Assembly (NCBI GenBank): GCA_023381945.1
Contig: JAMCQY010000225.1
Location: 1-64,000, forward strand
Source of the DNA: Deltaproteobacteria bacterium
Lineage (GTDB): Bacteria; Desulfobacterota; Desulfobaccia; Desulfobaccales; 0-14-0-80-60-11
Direction: 5' to 3'
DNA length: 64,000 nt
The notes under the pieces are model-generated. The model searched no databases. It was not told where the DNA came from and saw only the letters and a list, made by a program, of their open reading frames with translations. Positions 40,849-51,900 of the stretch are shown piece after piece. A program made the translations under genes and the position numbers. Every line of letters begins with the position of its first letter. Within the stretch, counting starts at the first letter, position 1.

Positions 40849-43800
40849 ATGAACGTTTTTGATCTCCGGGATCGGCTTGTTGGCGACTACTCAAACTATA
40901 CACGCAGTTTCATCAAGATTGCAGACCCTCGCATTTCCGAGATGGTGGATCGGAATCTGAATGCAGGGGCATTTTGGCCTGACCCTCTGCTTCAGATCAA
41001 TCCAACTTTTTTACCGGGCGGCACGATCGACGATCTCGTGGCCGATGGTACGCTTCATCCCGAGTGTGCAAAGATTTTTCGAATTGATAAGTCGGACACC
41101 GACCAAACCGGAAGGCAGTTCCTGTTACACACCCATCAGCGAGAGGCAATCCTTAAGGCTAAAGAGGGCAAGTCCTATGTGCTTACCAGCGGTACTGGGT
41201 CAGGAAAGAGCCTTACATATATAGTTCCTATTGTTGACCATGTGTTGCGTAATGGATCGGGACGGGGCATTCAAGCCATTATTGTGTATCCAATGAATGC
41301 CCTGGCTAACAGCCAAGACGAAGAACTGAAGAAGTTCCTTCAGAAAGGTTACCCGGAAGGAAAGTCTCCCGTTTCCTATGCCCGTTACACAGGACAAGAG
41401 AAAGGCGCTGAGCGTGAGGCGATTCGGAGTAATCCGCCGGACATCTTGCTAACCAACTATATGATGCTGGAATTACTGCTCACCCGCAGTGAGGACCGCG
41501 AGTTGGTCAGGGCTGCGCAGGGGTTGCGATTCCTTGTTTTTGATGAACTCCACACTTATCGTGGGCGCCAGGGTGCGGACGTGGCCCTGTTGATCCGGCG
41601 TTGTCGCCTTGCCTTCGGGGGCCACGATATTACCTGCATCGGCACGTCAGCCACGATGGTCAGCGGAGGCACCTTCGAAGAGCAGAAAAGGGAAGTGGCT
41701 CAGGTTGCCCGGACGCTTTTTGGGATACCCTTCGATGCCTCGCAGATCATAGGCGAAACACTGGAGCGCGCCACGATAGAAGTGGATTTCAAGGCTCAGC
41801 CAATAATCAAACAACTTCAAGAGACGATCGAAGCGGAAGAGGCCCCGCCGCATAACTATGATGATTTCAGCAACCATCTTTTGGCTTCTTGGATAGAATC
41901 CACCTTCGGCGTGCGAGCTGAAGAGGATACCGGTAGGCTCGTTCGACAACCCCCACGGCGCTTACAGGGTGAGGACAGTGCGGCGGAGGAACTGGCACGC
42001 TTGACTTCAACTGACTCTGTGCGTTGTGAGGGGGTGTTGCGCCAGTTTTTACTCAAGGGATGTGAGCTGCGAAGAAGTGAATCCAGCCGGTTCCCTATCT
42101 TTGCCTTCCGCCTTCATCAATTCTTTACCCGCGGTGACACCGTTTGGGCCACCATCGAGCCAGAGGCTGACCGTCATCTGGAAATGTCGAAGAAGGGAGC
42201 CAAGCCGGGGGAGCCCGACAAGATTCTCTTCCCTCTGGTCTTCTGCCGGCAATGCGGCAGCGCTTATTATCGCGTGAAAGTGGGCTCTGATGAGCATGGC
42301 AAAGCCTTGCTGCCCAGAGAAGACCGTCGGGAAGAAGGCGATGACGGCAGCGGAGATGCATACCTGTATATTTCGGAGTCTGCCCCATGGCCGCGACAAG
42401 ATGGCCCGGATCTATTGGAGAGACTGCCGGCATTCATGAAAGACAACACCCCGCAGGGTGAGGAACGCATCCGCCCGGATGCCCGACGCGATCTTCCTGA
42501 GCCGGTTTTCATCAACTCACAGGGGCGTTTAGTGTCCGAAGGACAAGGTATCCCTGCGGCCTTGATCCGTCAGAACTTCCTATTCTGTCTGGAGCCATCG
42601 TGCGGGGTTGCCTATACCAAAACCCAACGGTCCGAGCGAGCCAAGCTGGGAACCCTTGGCGTCGATAACAGAAGTACAGCCACAACTATCATGGCAGTGC
42701 GGTCCCTAATTGAGCTGCAAGGTGATCGTGACCTCAGTCCTGAGGCGCGAAAACTCTTGAGTTTCACCGATAACCGGCAGGACGCCTCTTTACAGGCCGG
42801 GCACTTTAATGACTTCGCCCAAGTAGCCCTGCTACGCTCGGCTCTATATAAAGCAACACAGAATAAGGGCTCAAGAGGACTGACCCACAGTGAGCTTTCG
42901 CGCAGAGTCTTCGATGCTATGCAGCTTCGATTCGAGGAATACGCCGCGGACCCAGAGGTACGCGGCCCTGCGAAGAATGCCACCAACGACGCCCTGCGCC
43001 GCGTTATTGATTATTATCTCTACCGCGACTTGCAGCGTGGTTGGCGCGTGACTGCACCGAATCTCGAAGATTGCGGCTTGCTTACCTTTGACTACGATGG
43101 ATTGAGAGGCGAGGAAGGGCTCCTTGCTGAAGCGGAGCTTTGGGAGGCTGGCTTCTCAGTCCGCATTGACAGAGATACCGAAGAGTTCATCGAGGTATTC
43201 GCCGCGCTGCGTTCTTGTCCTCCAGAATTGCGTGAAGAGCTGCTTGTTACCTTCCTCGACGTGCTGCGCCGGTCACTAGCGATCAAGGTCGATGTATTGG
43301 ATCCGAAAAAGCAACTCGATCTGATCGAGCAAACAAAACCGCGGTTGCTTGAAGATACCGTGTGGTATCTTGGGGATACGCGTGAACTTGAGAAATCTGT
43401 TATTGCCTATCCCCGTCCCCAACGGAGGGATAAGAAGGGCAGGAAGGAATTAGGGCTCTTTATATCATCCTATGGTGGTTATGGGCGTTATCTGAAGCGT
43501 TCGCTGTCGCCCTATGTTCCCCAGGGATCGAGCTTTGGTCGTACTGAGGTTGATCAGGTCATCAGTTTTTTGTTTCTATCATTAAAACGGTACGGCATTA
43601 TCGAACAGGTGCGCAACAGTCAGGACCCTGGCTACCAGATCAATCCCGACGCGCTGCGCTGGCTGCCCGGGGAGGGGGCCATTCGGCCTTTGGACCGCAC
43701 CAGGCTGCTGGAGGCAGGAGAGATTCCCCCTGAGGTCAATCGCTATTTCGTGGAGTGCTACCGCAATTTCGTTGACCTGAAATGTGTGCTGGAAGCGCGT

Positions 43801-46113
43801 GAACATACCGCCCAGGTAACTTCCGAGGACCGGGAAGAGCGGGAAGATCGCTTTCGCCGCGGGGATCTGCCTCTGCTTTTCTGCTCACCGACGATGGAAC
43901 TGGGGGTGGACATCGCTCAACTGAACTTAGTAAATCTGCGTAATGTTCCACCTACTCCAGCCAATTATGCCCAACGTAGTGGCCGTGCCGGCCGCGGCGG
44001 CCAACCGGCCTTAGTCTATACCTATTGCGCAGGCCGTAGCCCCCATGATCAATATTATTTCCACGAGCCGAACCAAATGGTGGCCGGCTCGGTGGCTCCG
44101 CCACGCATAGACATTCGCAACCGTGACTTAGTGCGCTCCCATATAAATGCCATTTGGATGGAAGTAGCCAAGCCTGATCTGGGTAAGACGCTTACTGCGG
44201 TAATTGACCTCACACCCCTTGATGGCAAGCTCCCACTGCCAGTCAAAGACAATATCCTTGGGCAGCTGAAAAACCTTGGATACCGCTCCTCCGCACTCGT
44301 TAAGGCCAACCAGTTTATTGACACTATCCGTGACGATCTCTCCTCAGCGTTGTGGTTCCATGAAAACTGGACCAAGGAGGTACTGGACCAAATTGAACGC
44401 TCCTTTGATGATTCTTGTGAGCGTTGGCGCAGCCTCTACCGCGCCGCCTGCCGCCAACGAGAATTGCATCACCGGATCATCGTCGATCAATCGCGCCCAG
44501 AGGCTGAGCGTAATCATTCACGGCGGTTGCGTGCACAAGCGGAGAGCCAGATTCGCCTCCTTACGGAAGCAGAGGGTATCTATGAGGGCGATTTCTATTC
44601 TTACCGCTATTTCGCATCGGAGGGTTTCCTGCCGGGTTACAATTTCCCTCGTCTGCCCCTTTCGGCCTATGTTCCAGGCCGCCGTCGAACTAACAGCCGT
44701 GATGAATTCGTCTCCCGTCCGCGGTTTCTGGCCATATCTGAGTTTGGTCCTCGGGCCTTGATCTATCATGAGGGGGCACGTTACCGCGTTTACAAGGTCA
44801 ATCTTGACTTCGGCACCGACGACATCGAAGCAACTCATGATCTGGTAACAGCCACGATGAAGCGCTGTCCTAAATGCGGTTATGCCCATTTGGAACAAGG
44901 AAACAACCTGGCCGAGATCTGCGATCGCTGCGGAATTGCTTTGGATGGAGCCCGCATCGATAACCTCGTCCAATTGCAAAATGTCAGCCTCAAGCTTGCC
45001 CAGCGTATTACTTGTGATGAGGAGGAACGTCAGCGTTTCGGATACAGACTCATAACTTCCTACCGATTCCCGGAAATCGGCGGAAAGCTCGACCGCAAAG
45101 ATGCCGAGGTTTATTGCGGTGATACCCTTACCATGACTCTTAGCTATGCTGACGCCACCGACCTTTATCGTATCAACCTGGGATGGGCCAATCAGCGAAG
45201 TAACCAGCCGTCGGGTTTCAACCTCGATTTGGAACGTGGCTACTGGTCACGCAACCAAGCTGATGAAGAGGATACAGACGATGCTACTACCCAAGGGCGA
45301 GTCCAGCGTGTTGTTCCCTATGTCAAAGATACTAAGAACGCTTTGGTGATACGCTTCAATCCACCTCGTTCCGGGCCCGAGATGGCGAGCCTGCAGGCGG
45401 TATTCAAGGAGGCTATCCAAAAGCACTTTCAATTGGAGCCTCGCGAACTATCTTGTGAGCCGATGCCATCGCCTCAAGACCGCCGGGAAATCCTTTTCTA
45501 TGAGGCATCCGAAGGCGGCGCCGGAGTGCTGCGCCAAATCGTCGAAGACCCTGCGGTATTCCCACAGTTGGCTCGGGCTGCATTGGAGATCTGCCACTTC
45601 GATCCGGGCACGCTGGAAGACAAGGGCATAAAAACCTGCGGTAAGGCATGTTACGGCTGCCTCCTGGATTACGGCAATCAACCGGATCACAAAGATCTCG
45701 ACCGTTATCTCACACGTCAACTGATCGCCGAACTGTCGAGTTCTAAGTGCCGTCCCGCTGGTGGTGCAGGGTCACGTGCCGAACGGATGGCGGCGCTGCG
45801 CAAACGTTGTGACAGCCAGTTAGAAAAGCGATGGCTGGATCTCGTGGATGATCTCATGCTCCGTCCTCCGAGTGATGCCCAGTACCTGATTGAATCGTGC
45901 TCCACCCGCCCAGACTTTTTTTACCAGGAATATGCTGCTGCCATCTATATAGACGGCCCGCCGCATGATGAACCATCCCAACTCCGTGAGGACGAAGCCA
46001 TTACCCAGCGCCTGATGGAACAGGGGTATGCTGTTATCCGCTTCCACCACTTGGCAGACTGGAACGAGATCTTCAGCAGCCATCCAGACATTTTTGGGAG
46101 ACCAAGCAAATGA
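40849..46113 (+). CDS. Large DUF1998-type helicase with C-terminal nuclease-like domain
   Basis: A 1754-aa SF2 helicase. Domain order: N-terminal DEAD/DEAH core with TSGTGSGKSLTY (Walker A, 115-121), VYPMNALANSQ, DELH (232-235) and GTSATM; a long middle region; helicase C-domain with CSPTMELGVDI and AQRSGRAGR; a zinc ribbon (CPKCGY, CDRCGI, about 1340-1365); DUF1998-like end with CGKACYGCLLDY (Cys1597-1604); and a final 90-residue Vsr/DUF559-like nuclease domain (Asp1689, YAAAIYIDGPPHD, GYAVIRFH). It is larger than DrmA and resembles a DrmA-DrmB type fusion or a DruE-type protein. Its stop overlaps the next start by 4 bp. Defense role is inferred from family and context. Confidence 0.85.
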   Translation: MNVFDLRDRLVGDYSNYTRSFIKIADPRISEMVDRNLNAGAFWPDPLLQINPTFLPGGTIDDLVADGTLHPECAKIFRIDKSDTDQTGRQFLLHTHQREAILKAKEGKSYVLTSGTGSGKSLTYIVPIVDHVLRNGSGRGIQAIIVYPMNALANSQDEELKKFLQKGYPEGKSPVSYARYTGQEKGAEREAIRSNPPDILLTNYMMLELLLTRSEDRELVRAAQGLRFLVFDELHTYRGRQGADVALLIRRCRLAFGGHDITCIGTSATMVSGGTFEEQKREVAQVARTLFGIPFDASQIIGETLERATIEVDFKAQPIIKQLQETIEAEEAPPHNYDDFSNHLLASWIESTFGVRAEEDTGRLVRQPPRRLQGEDSAAEELARLTSTDSVRCEGVLRQFLLKGCELRRSESSRFPIFAFRLHQFFTRGDTVWATIEPEADRHLEMSKKGAKPGEPDKILFPLVFCRQCGSAYYRVKVGSDEHGKALLPREDRREEGDDGSGDAYLYISESAPWPRQDGPDLLERLPAFMKDNTPQGEERIRPDARRDLPEPVFINSQGRLVSEGQGIPAALIRQNFLFCLEPSCGVAYTKTQRSERAKLGTLGVDNRSTATTIMAVRSLIELQGDRDLSPEARKLLSFTDNRQDASLQAGHFNDFAQVALLRSALYKATQNKGSRGLTHSELSRRVFDAMQLRFEEYAADPEVRGPAKNATNDALRRVIDYYLYRDLQRGWRVTAPNLEDCGLLTFDYDGLRGEEGLLAEAELWEAGFSVRIDRDTEEFIEVFAALRSCPPELREELLVTFLDVLRRSLAIKVDVLDPKKQLDLIEQTKPRLLEDTVWYLGDTRELEKSVIAYPRPQRRDKKGRKELGLFISSYGGYGRYLKRSLSPYVPQGSSFGRTEVDQVISFLFLSLKRYGIIEQVRNSQDPGYQINPDALRWLPGEGAIRPLDRTRLLEAGEIPPEVNRYFVECYRNFVDLKCVLEAREHTAQVTSEDREEREDRFRRGDLPLLFCSPTMELGVDIAQLNLVNLRNVPPTPANYAQRSGRAGRGGQPALVYTYCAGRSPHDQYYFHEPNQMVAGSVAPPRIDIRNRDLVRSHINAIWMEVAKPDLGKTLTAVIDLTPLDGKLPLPVKDNILGQLKNLGYRSSALVKANQFIDTIRDDLSSALWFHENWTKEVLDQIERSFDDSCERWRSLYRAACRQRELHHRIIVDQSRPEAERNHSRRLRAQAESQIRLLTEAEGIYEGDFYSYRYFASEGFLPGYNFPRLPLSAYVPGRRRTNSRDEFVSRPRFLAISEFGPRALIYHEGARYRVYKVNLDFGTDDIEATHDLVTATMKRCPKCGYAHLEQGNNLAEICDRCGIALDGARIDNLVQLQNVSLKLAQRITCDEEERQRFGYRLITSYRFPEIGGKLDRKDAEVYCGDTLTMTLSYADATDLYRINLGWANQRSNQPSGFNLDLERGYWSRNQADEEDTDDATTQGRVQRVVPYVKDTKNALVIRFNPPRSGPEMASLQAVFKEAIQKHFQLEPRELSCEPMPSPQDRREILFYEASEGGAGVLRQIVEDPAVFPQLARAALEICHFDPGTLEDKGIKTCGKACYGCLLDYGNQPDHKDLDRYLTRQLIAELSSSKCRPAGGAGSRAERMAALRKRCDSQLEKRWLDLVDDLMLRPPSDAQYLIESCSTRPDFFYQEYAAAIYIDGPPHDEPSQLREDEAITQRLMEQGYAVIRFHHLADWNEIFSSHPDIFGRPSK

Positions 46114-48944
46114 GCACTGTCGCCCTTTCTAAACCCGGCACTCTTATTCAGGCGCGGGGCCGCGAATGGGTGGTGCTACCCGATTCTACAGATACCCTCC
46201 TTATTGTGCGCCCCTTGGGGGGGCTTGATGAAGAGACTACTGGGATCTTACCTGCTGTTGAGCTTGTCGAGTCCGCGGCATTTAAAATGCCCACTCAGGC
46301 TGACCTTGGTGACTTTGACTCGGGCCAGCTCTTGCGCGATGCAGCACGTCTGTCTACTCGCGCCGCCGCCGGCCCTTTTCGTAGCTTCGGCCGCATCGCT
46401 GCAGAGCCGAGACCTTATCAGCTCGTGCCCCTCATGATGGCACTCAAACTTGACCCCGTTCGACTCTTGATTGCCGATGATGTTGGTATCGGTAAGACCA
46501 TTGAGGCAGCCATGATTGCTCGCGAGCTCCTTGACCGCGGCGAGATCAGACGGCTGTCTGTGCTTTGCCCGCCTCATCTAGCCGAACAATGGCAACGTGA
46601 ATTGGCTGAAAAGTTTCATATCGAGGCCGAGCTGGTCTTGAGCAGCACCATCCAGCGCCTGGAGCGCGACTTGCCGATCGGCGTTTCGGTCTTTGATCGC
46701 CATAGCTTCACCATCGTTTCCACAGACTTCATCAAGACCCCACGCCGGGCAGAAGACTTTATCCTCAAGTGTCCAGAGTTTGTCATCGTGGATGAGGCCC
46801 ATGGCTGCACCCTGTCCGGTGGGGTAGGACGAGGACGCCAGCAACGTTTTGATCTGCTGAGGAGAATCGCTAAGACCAAATCACGTCATTTAGTCCTAGT
46901 TACTGCCACGCCTCACAGCGGCAAAGAAAACGCTTTCCGCTCCCTTTTGAGCCTGCTTGAAGAAGAGTTTGCCAGCCTGCCTGCCGATCTCGACCGGGCA
47001 GGGCGTGAAGAAATCCGCCGTAAATTGGCAAAACATCTCGTGCAACGTCGCCGTAGCGATATTAGGCATTACCTTCAGACGGATACATTCTTCCCCACGC
47101 GTTATGACAAAACCCCCGAGCCAACCTACTCCTTTAGCAACGAGTATCGCTCTCTCTTCGATGATATCCTCGCCTTCGCACGGGAGCTGGTTTCGGAAAG
47201 CGATGGTGGCGAACGTCGTCGCCGGGTGCGTTACTGGTCAGCATTGGCCCTGATGCGCTGTGTCTCTTCCAGCCCGGAAGCGGCTGCCGCCACGCTTCGG
47301 AGCAGGGCTGCGGTGGATGAAGCACCTGATGACGAAGTGGACGAGGTGGGTCGGCGCACCGTGCTCGACCAGGACGACACCGACGACGTAATTGCCCTGG
47401 ATTTTAGCCCTGGCTCGGATTCAGAAGCTGGCGCCCAGAGCACCCGGCGCAAAATGTTGGAGTTTGCCCGGAGGGCCGAGGCTATGTCTCCCATTACAGA
47501 TCACAAGCTCCAGGGGGCCATCCATGAAATCAAAGGGTTGCTCAAGGACGGCTTTTCTCCCATCGTCTTTTGCCGGTTTGTGAACACCGCCGATTACGTG
47601 GCTCGTCACTTCCGCGAGGCGCTGCCTGCCAAAGTGCGGGTCGAATCGGTGACGGGTCTGCTGCCTCCTGCCGAGCGCGAAGCGCGGATCGAGGCCCTGG
47701 TTGCCGAATTGGGTCAGTACGTCCTTGTCTGCACCGACTGCCTGGCTGAGGGCGTGAACCTCCAGCAGCACTTCAACGCCGTGTTGCATTACGACCTAGC
47801 CTGGAATCCTACCCGCCATGAGCAGCGCGAAGGCAGGGTTGATCGTTTTGGGCAGGACAAGCCTGAGGTTCGCGTCAGCACCTACTATGGCATCGACAAT
47901 CCCATCGACGGCGTGATCCTCGATGTCCTTATTCGCAAGCACAAGCGTATTAAGAGCGACCTCGGCGTCACCGTGGCGGTGCCAGGGTCCAGCGAGCAGA
48001 TAGCTGAAGCACTATTCGAGGGGGCACTCTTCCGGGAAAGATCAGGTAAGCGTTTTCAGCAGCTCTCTTTCCTTGATGAACTCGACTCCAAGAAGGAGGC
48101 TCTTCATGCCGAGTGGGATAATGCCCGTGACCGTGAAAAGGCCAGCCGTTCCCGCTTCGCCCAGCACACTTTAAGCCCTGATGCCGTAAAGGCGGAACTT
48201 GATAACGTTCGGCAGGCCATCGGCCGCAATGAGGATGTGGCCCGCTTCTTCCATGCCGTCCTGCAGGCGGCCAAGGTCCCGGTGCAGGCCAAGGGAAAGG
48301 CCCTTACGGTGCACCTCAGCATGGAAGTGCCACGCTCCCTGCGCCAGGCCATTGGCCGGGATGAGCCTTTTGCCGGCCGCTTTGATTTGCCGCTGGAAGA
48401 AGGTGAAGTCTATCTCGGTCGCACCAGTCCGGTGGTCGAAGGCCTTGCCGGATGGACCCTTGACCAGGCTCTTGATCCGGTAGCCCGAGACACCCTCGCC
48501 GTGGCCGCTCGTTGTGGGGTCATTTCCACCGCGGCCGTCAGCGCTCGAACCACGCTTCTGGTGGCGCGCTTGCGCTATCATCTCCAGACCGCCGGCGCGG
48601 ACGGGGAAACCATCCTCTGCGAAGAGATCGTCCCCCTCGCCTGCATGGGTCCGCCTGACACACCTCAGTGGCTCACGCCGGAAGAGGGTGAACGCCTTCT
48701 TGAAGCCCGGCCCGAGCGCAACCTCATCCCCACCGCCATCGACCAGCAAATGGGTCTGCTGCTACCGGCCCTGCCCAAACTGCAACAGGCTCTCGAACTC
48801 ATCGCCAGGGATCGTGCCGCCGCCCAGCTTGCGGCCCACGAGCGTGTTCGCGAGGCGGCCCGCCTGAAAGGTCGCGTTGCCATTCAGCCAGTGCTCCCCG
48901 TAGACATCCTGGGGGCTTACGTTCTGTTGCCGAGGTTGACCTAA
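46110..48944 (+). CDS. SNF2-type helicase, DrmD-like
   Basis: A 944-aa SF2/SNF2 ATPase: ADDVGIGKTIEA (Lys129), FVIVDEAHGC (DEAH 228-231), VTATPHSG, and the C-terminal helicase half VCTDCLAEGVNLQQ, AWNPTRHEQREGRVDRFGQ. The C-terminal 300 residues are unassigned. It overlaps the large helicase gene by 4 bp and is followed by the methyltransferase 2 bp later, a tight operon. The combination with a DUF1998 helicase and an adenine methylase matches class 1 DISARM (DrmD, DrmMI) and the helicase-methylase-ATPase (Hma) layout. Confidence 0.85.
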   Translation: MSTVALSKPGTLIQARGREWVVLPDSTDTLLIVRPLGGLDEETTGILPAVELVESAAFKMPTQADLGDFDSGQLLRDAARLSTRAAAGPFRSFGRIAAEPRPYQLVPLMMALKLDPVRLLIADDVGIGKTIEAAMIARELLDRGEIRRLSVLCPPHLAEQWQRELAEKFHIEAELVLSSTIQRLERDLPIGVSVFDRHSFTIVSTDFIKTPRRAEDFILKCPEFVIVDEAHGCTLSGGVGRGRQQRFDLLRRIAKTKSRHLVLVTATPHSGKENAFRSLLSLLEEEFASLPADLDRAGREEIRRKLAKHLVQRRRSDIRHYLQTDTFFPTRYDKTPEPTYSFSNEYRSLFDDILAFARELVSESDGGERRRRVRYWSALALMRCVSSSPEAAAATLRSRAAVDEAPDDEVDEVGRRTVLDQDDTDDVIALDFSPGSDSEAGAQSTRRKMLEFARRAEAMSPITDHKLQGAIHEIKGLLKDGFSPIVFCRFVNTADYVARHFREALPAKVRVESVTGLLPPAEREARIEALVAELGQYVLVCTDCLAEGVNLQQHFNAVLHYDLAWNPTRHEQREGRVDRFGQDKPEVRVSTYYGIDNPIDGVILDVLIRKHKRIKSDLGVTVAVPGSSEQIAEALFEGALFRERSGKRFQQLSFLDELDSKKEALHAEWDNARDREKASRSRFAQHTLSPDAVKAELDNVRQAIGRNEDVARFFHAVLQAAKVPVQAKGKALTVHLSMEVPRSLRQAIGRDEPFAGRFDLPLEEGEVYLGRTSPVVEGLAGWTLDQALDPVARDTLAVAARCGVISTAAVSARTTLLVARLRYHLQTAGADGETILCEEIVPLACMGPPDTPQWLTPEEGERLLEARPERNLIPTAIDQQMGLLLPALPKLQQALELIARDRAAAQLAAHERVREAARLKGRVAIQPVLPVDILGAYVLLPRLT

Positions 48945-48946
48945 CC

Positions 48947-51900
48947 ATGGCCCGCCGAAGGAATGAGTTCCAGACCATCCGATCCGAAGGCGGCTTGCTG
49001 CCGCCCGATCTGCTGCGCCGAGTGCTTGACCCCAAAGAAAAGCTACCCGGCACAGAGCCTGAAGAATATGGTCTTCCTCCTGGCGAACGCCTCAACGAAG
49101 TCATTACCCAGTCATGGAATCGCCTGCGCAAGTATTGGGCGGAGTTCCAGGCCGCCGCTGCCAACCTCCCCGAAGGCGAGGCAGGCACCGGCCTCACCAA
49201 CGATAAGTGGAATTTACCACTGCTGCGCGAATTGGCCTTCGGAATGCTGCCCACCACTCCCGGCCCCGAAATCGGCGGACGCACCTATGCCATCAGCCGC
49301 TTCTTCGGCCCGGTGCCGGTGCACCTCCTGGGCTGTGGCTTGAGCCTCGACCGTCGCGCCGCGGGAGTGCGCGGGGCTGCGGCCGTCAACCCCCCACGGT
49401 CTGGTACAGGAGTTCTTGAACCGTAGTCCCGGCCATCTCTGGGCTATCGTTGGCAATGGCCTCACCTTTCGCATCCTGCGGGACAACCAGGCCCTTTCCC
49501 GTCAGTCTTTCCTGGAGTTCGACCTGGCCGCCATGTTCGACGGTGAGGTCTATTCCGACTTCGTTCTGTTCTGGCTCATGGCCCACGCCACGCGCTTTGC
49601 TCCCCGGGAAGGTGACCGCCCGGAGACCTGCTGGCTGGAGCAGTGGACCAAACTCGCCAACGAACAGGGCACTCGCGCCCTGGGCAATCTGCGCCAGGGC
49701 GTGGAGCAGGCCTTGCGCATTCTGGGGGAAGGCTTCACCAGCCATCCCAAAAACCTGGCCTTGCGCGAAACATTGCGCAGCGGGGAAACCTCGCTTACGG
49801 ATTTTCATGGCCAACTCCTGCGGGTTGTCTACCGCCTGATTTTTCTTTTCGTGGCCGAAGACCGCACCATTGAGGGGCAGCCCCTGCTCCATCCCCGCGA
49901 CGACTCGGAAGCTGCTCGACTCGCCCGGGAGCGTTATGTCGCCCACTACAGCACCGGCCGCCTGCGGGAATTGGCTTCCCGCATCAAGGGGAGCCGCCAC
50001 GGCGACTTGTGGCGGCAGTTCCAGCTCTTGGTAGGGGCGCTGTCCGGCGATGCCGGCTTCGCAGCCGCCCGGGAGCATTTGGCCTTGCCTATTCTGGGCA
50101 GCTTTCTTTGGGGCCTGGCCTCTACCTCAGCGCTCACTGACGCCGACCTTACCAACTATGATTTCCTGGAAGCCCTGCGCCATCTGGCCTTCACCCGTCA
50201 GGGCAAGGTACTACGGCCGGTGGACTACAAGAATCTTGGCGCCGAAGAATTGGGTGGGGTTTATGAAAGTCTGTTGGCTCTCACCCCGCAGATCAGTGCC
50301 GATGGGGCCCGCTTCACCTTCGCCGAGTTCGCCGGCAGCGAGCGCAAGACCTCCGGCTCCTACTACACCCCCGACTCCCTGGTGCAGTGCCTGCTGGATT
50401 CAGCCCTTGATCCGGTGGTGGAGGAAGCCATCAAGGGCAAAACCGGCACCGAGGCCGAGAAGGCTATCCTCGCCCTTAAGGTTTGCGATCCCGCGGTGGG
50501 CTCCGGCCACTTCCTGGTGGGCGCGGCGCACCGGCTGGCCCGGCACCTGGCCCGGGTGCGGGCCCTGGCCCAAGGGGAGAGTGAGCCATCGCCGCTCTTG
50601 TATCAGCAGGCTCTGCGGGACGTCATCGGCCGCTGCCTTTACGGCGTGGATATCAATCCCATGGCTGCGGAGTTGTGCCGCGTCTCCTTGTGGCTCGAGG
50701 CCCTGGAACCGGGTAAGCCGCTTTCCTTCCTGGATCACCATATCCGCGTCGGCAACAGTCTGCTGGGCGCCACCCCTCTCTTGCTCAAAAAGGGGATCCC
50801 GGACGATGCCTTCAAACCCATGGAAGGGGACGATAATGAATTCTGCAAAGAATACAAACAGAGAAACCGCAAGGAACGGCAAGGCCACCGTTTACTGTCC
50901 ACAACAGACGGGATGCCCTGGGAGCAATTGGGCGATCTGGGCCCGGCCATGCTGGAAATCGAGGGCTTCGACGACTCCACCCTGGATGGTCTGCACCGCA
51001 AGGAGGAGGCCTATTCCCGGTTCGTGCGATCCAATGGCTATCTGTTCGGCAAACTCCTTTACGACGCTTGGTGCGCCGCCTTCGTCTGGAAGAAGCGCCG
51101 TACCGATGAACTACCTTACCCCATCACCCAGGAAATCGTCGCCAGGGTTAGGCGTAATCCCCACGGCTGCCCGCCCTGGATGCGCCGGGAAATCATCCGC
51201 CTGGCCCGGGAATACCGGTTCTTCCATTGGCACCTGGAATTTCCGGATGTGTTCCAGCCCAAACCGGGCACTGAGGTAAACGAGGATGAAGTGACCGGTT
51301 GGACCGGCGGTTTTGATTGCGTGCTGGGGAATCCGCCCTGGGAAACGCTAGAATTTAAAGAGAAAGAGTGGTTTTCAGATATTAGACCCGACATAGCAGA
51401 TGCGAGCACTGAAACGAGGAAAAAACTGATTAAAAAGTTAGCCCAAGACAATCCTGTGCTTTTTGCCAACTACAAGAGAGCATTGCGCATTTCTGATGGA
51501 GAACGTTCTTTGATCAGGGACACAGACAGATATCCTTTGTGTGCCCGAGGAAAGATTAATACGTTTTCTATTTTCGCTGAGTTAAAACGCAGCCTGCTAA
51601 ATCCCACAGGGCGTGTTGGTTGCATCGTTCCTTCCGGGATCGCTACGGATGACACGACTAAATTCTTCTTCCAAGACCTGATGGATACCCAGTCGCTGCA
51701 TTACCTCTATATGTTTGAAAATGAAGGGAGACTATTTCCCGGCATCGACCATCGAAATAAGTTCGCCCTTATCACGTTGTCCGGAAATGTTTCAAAAGCG
51801 CAAGAAGTAGACATAGTATTTGGGGTTAATGCTGTTGAAGAGCTCCTTGAAAAGAAGCGTCACTTCACCCTGACGGCGGAGGACATTGCCCTACTCAATC

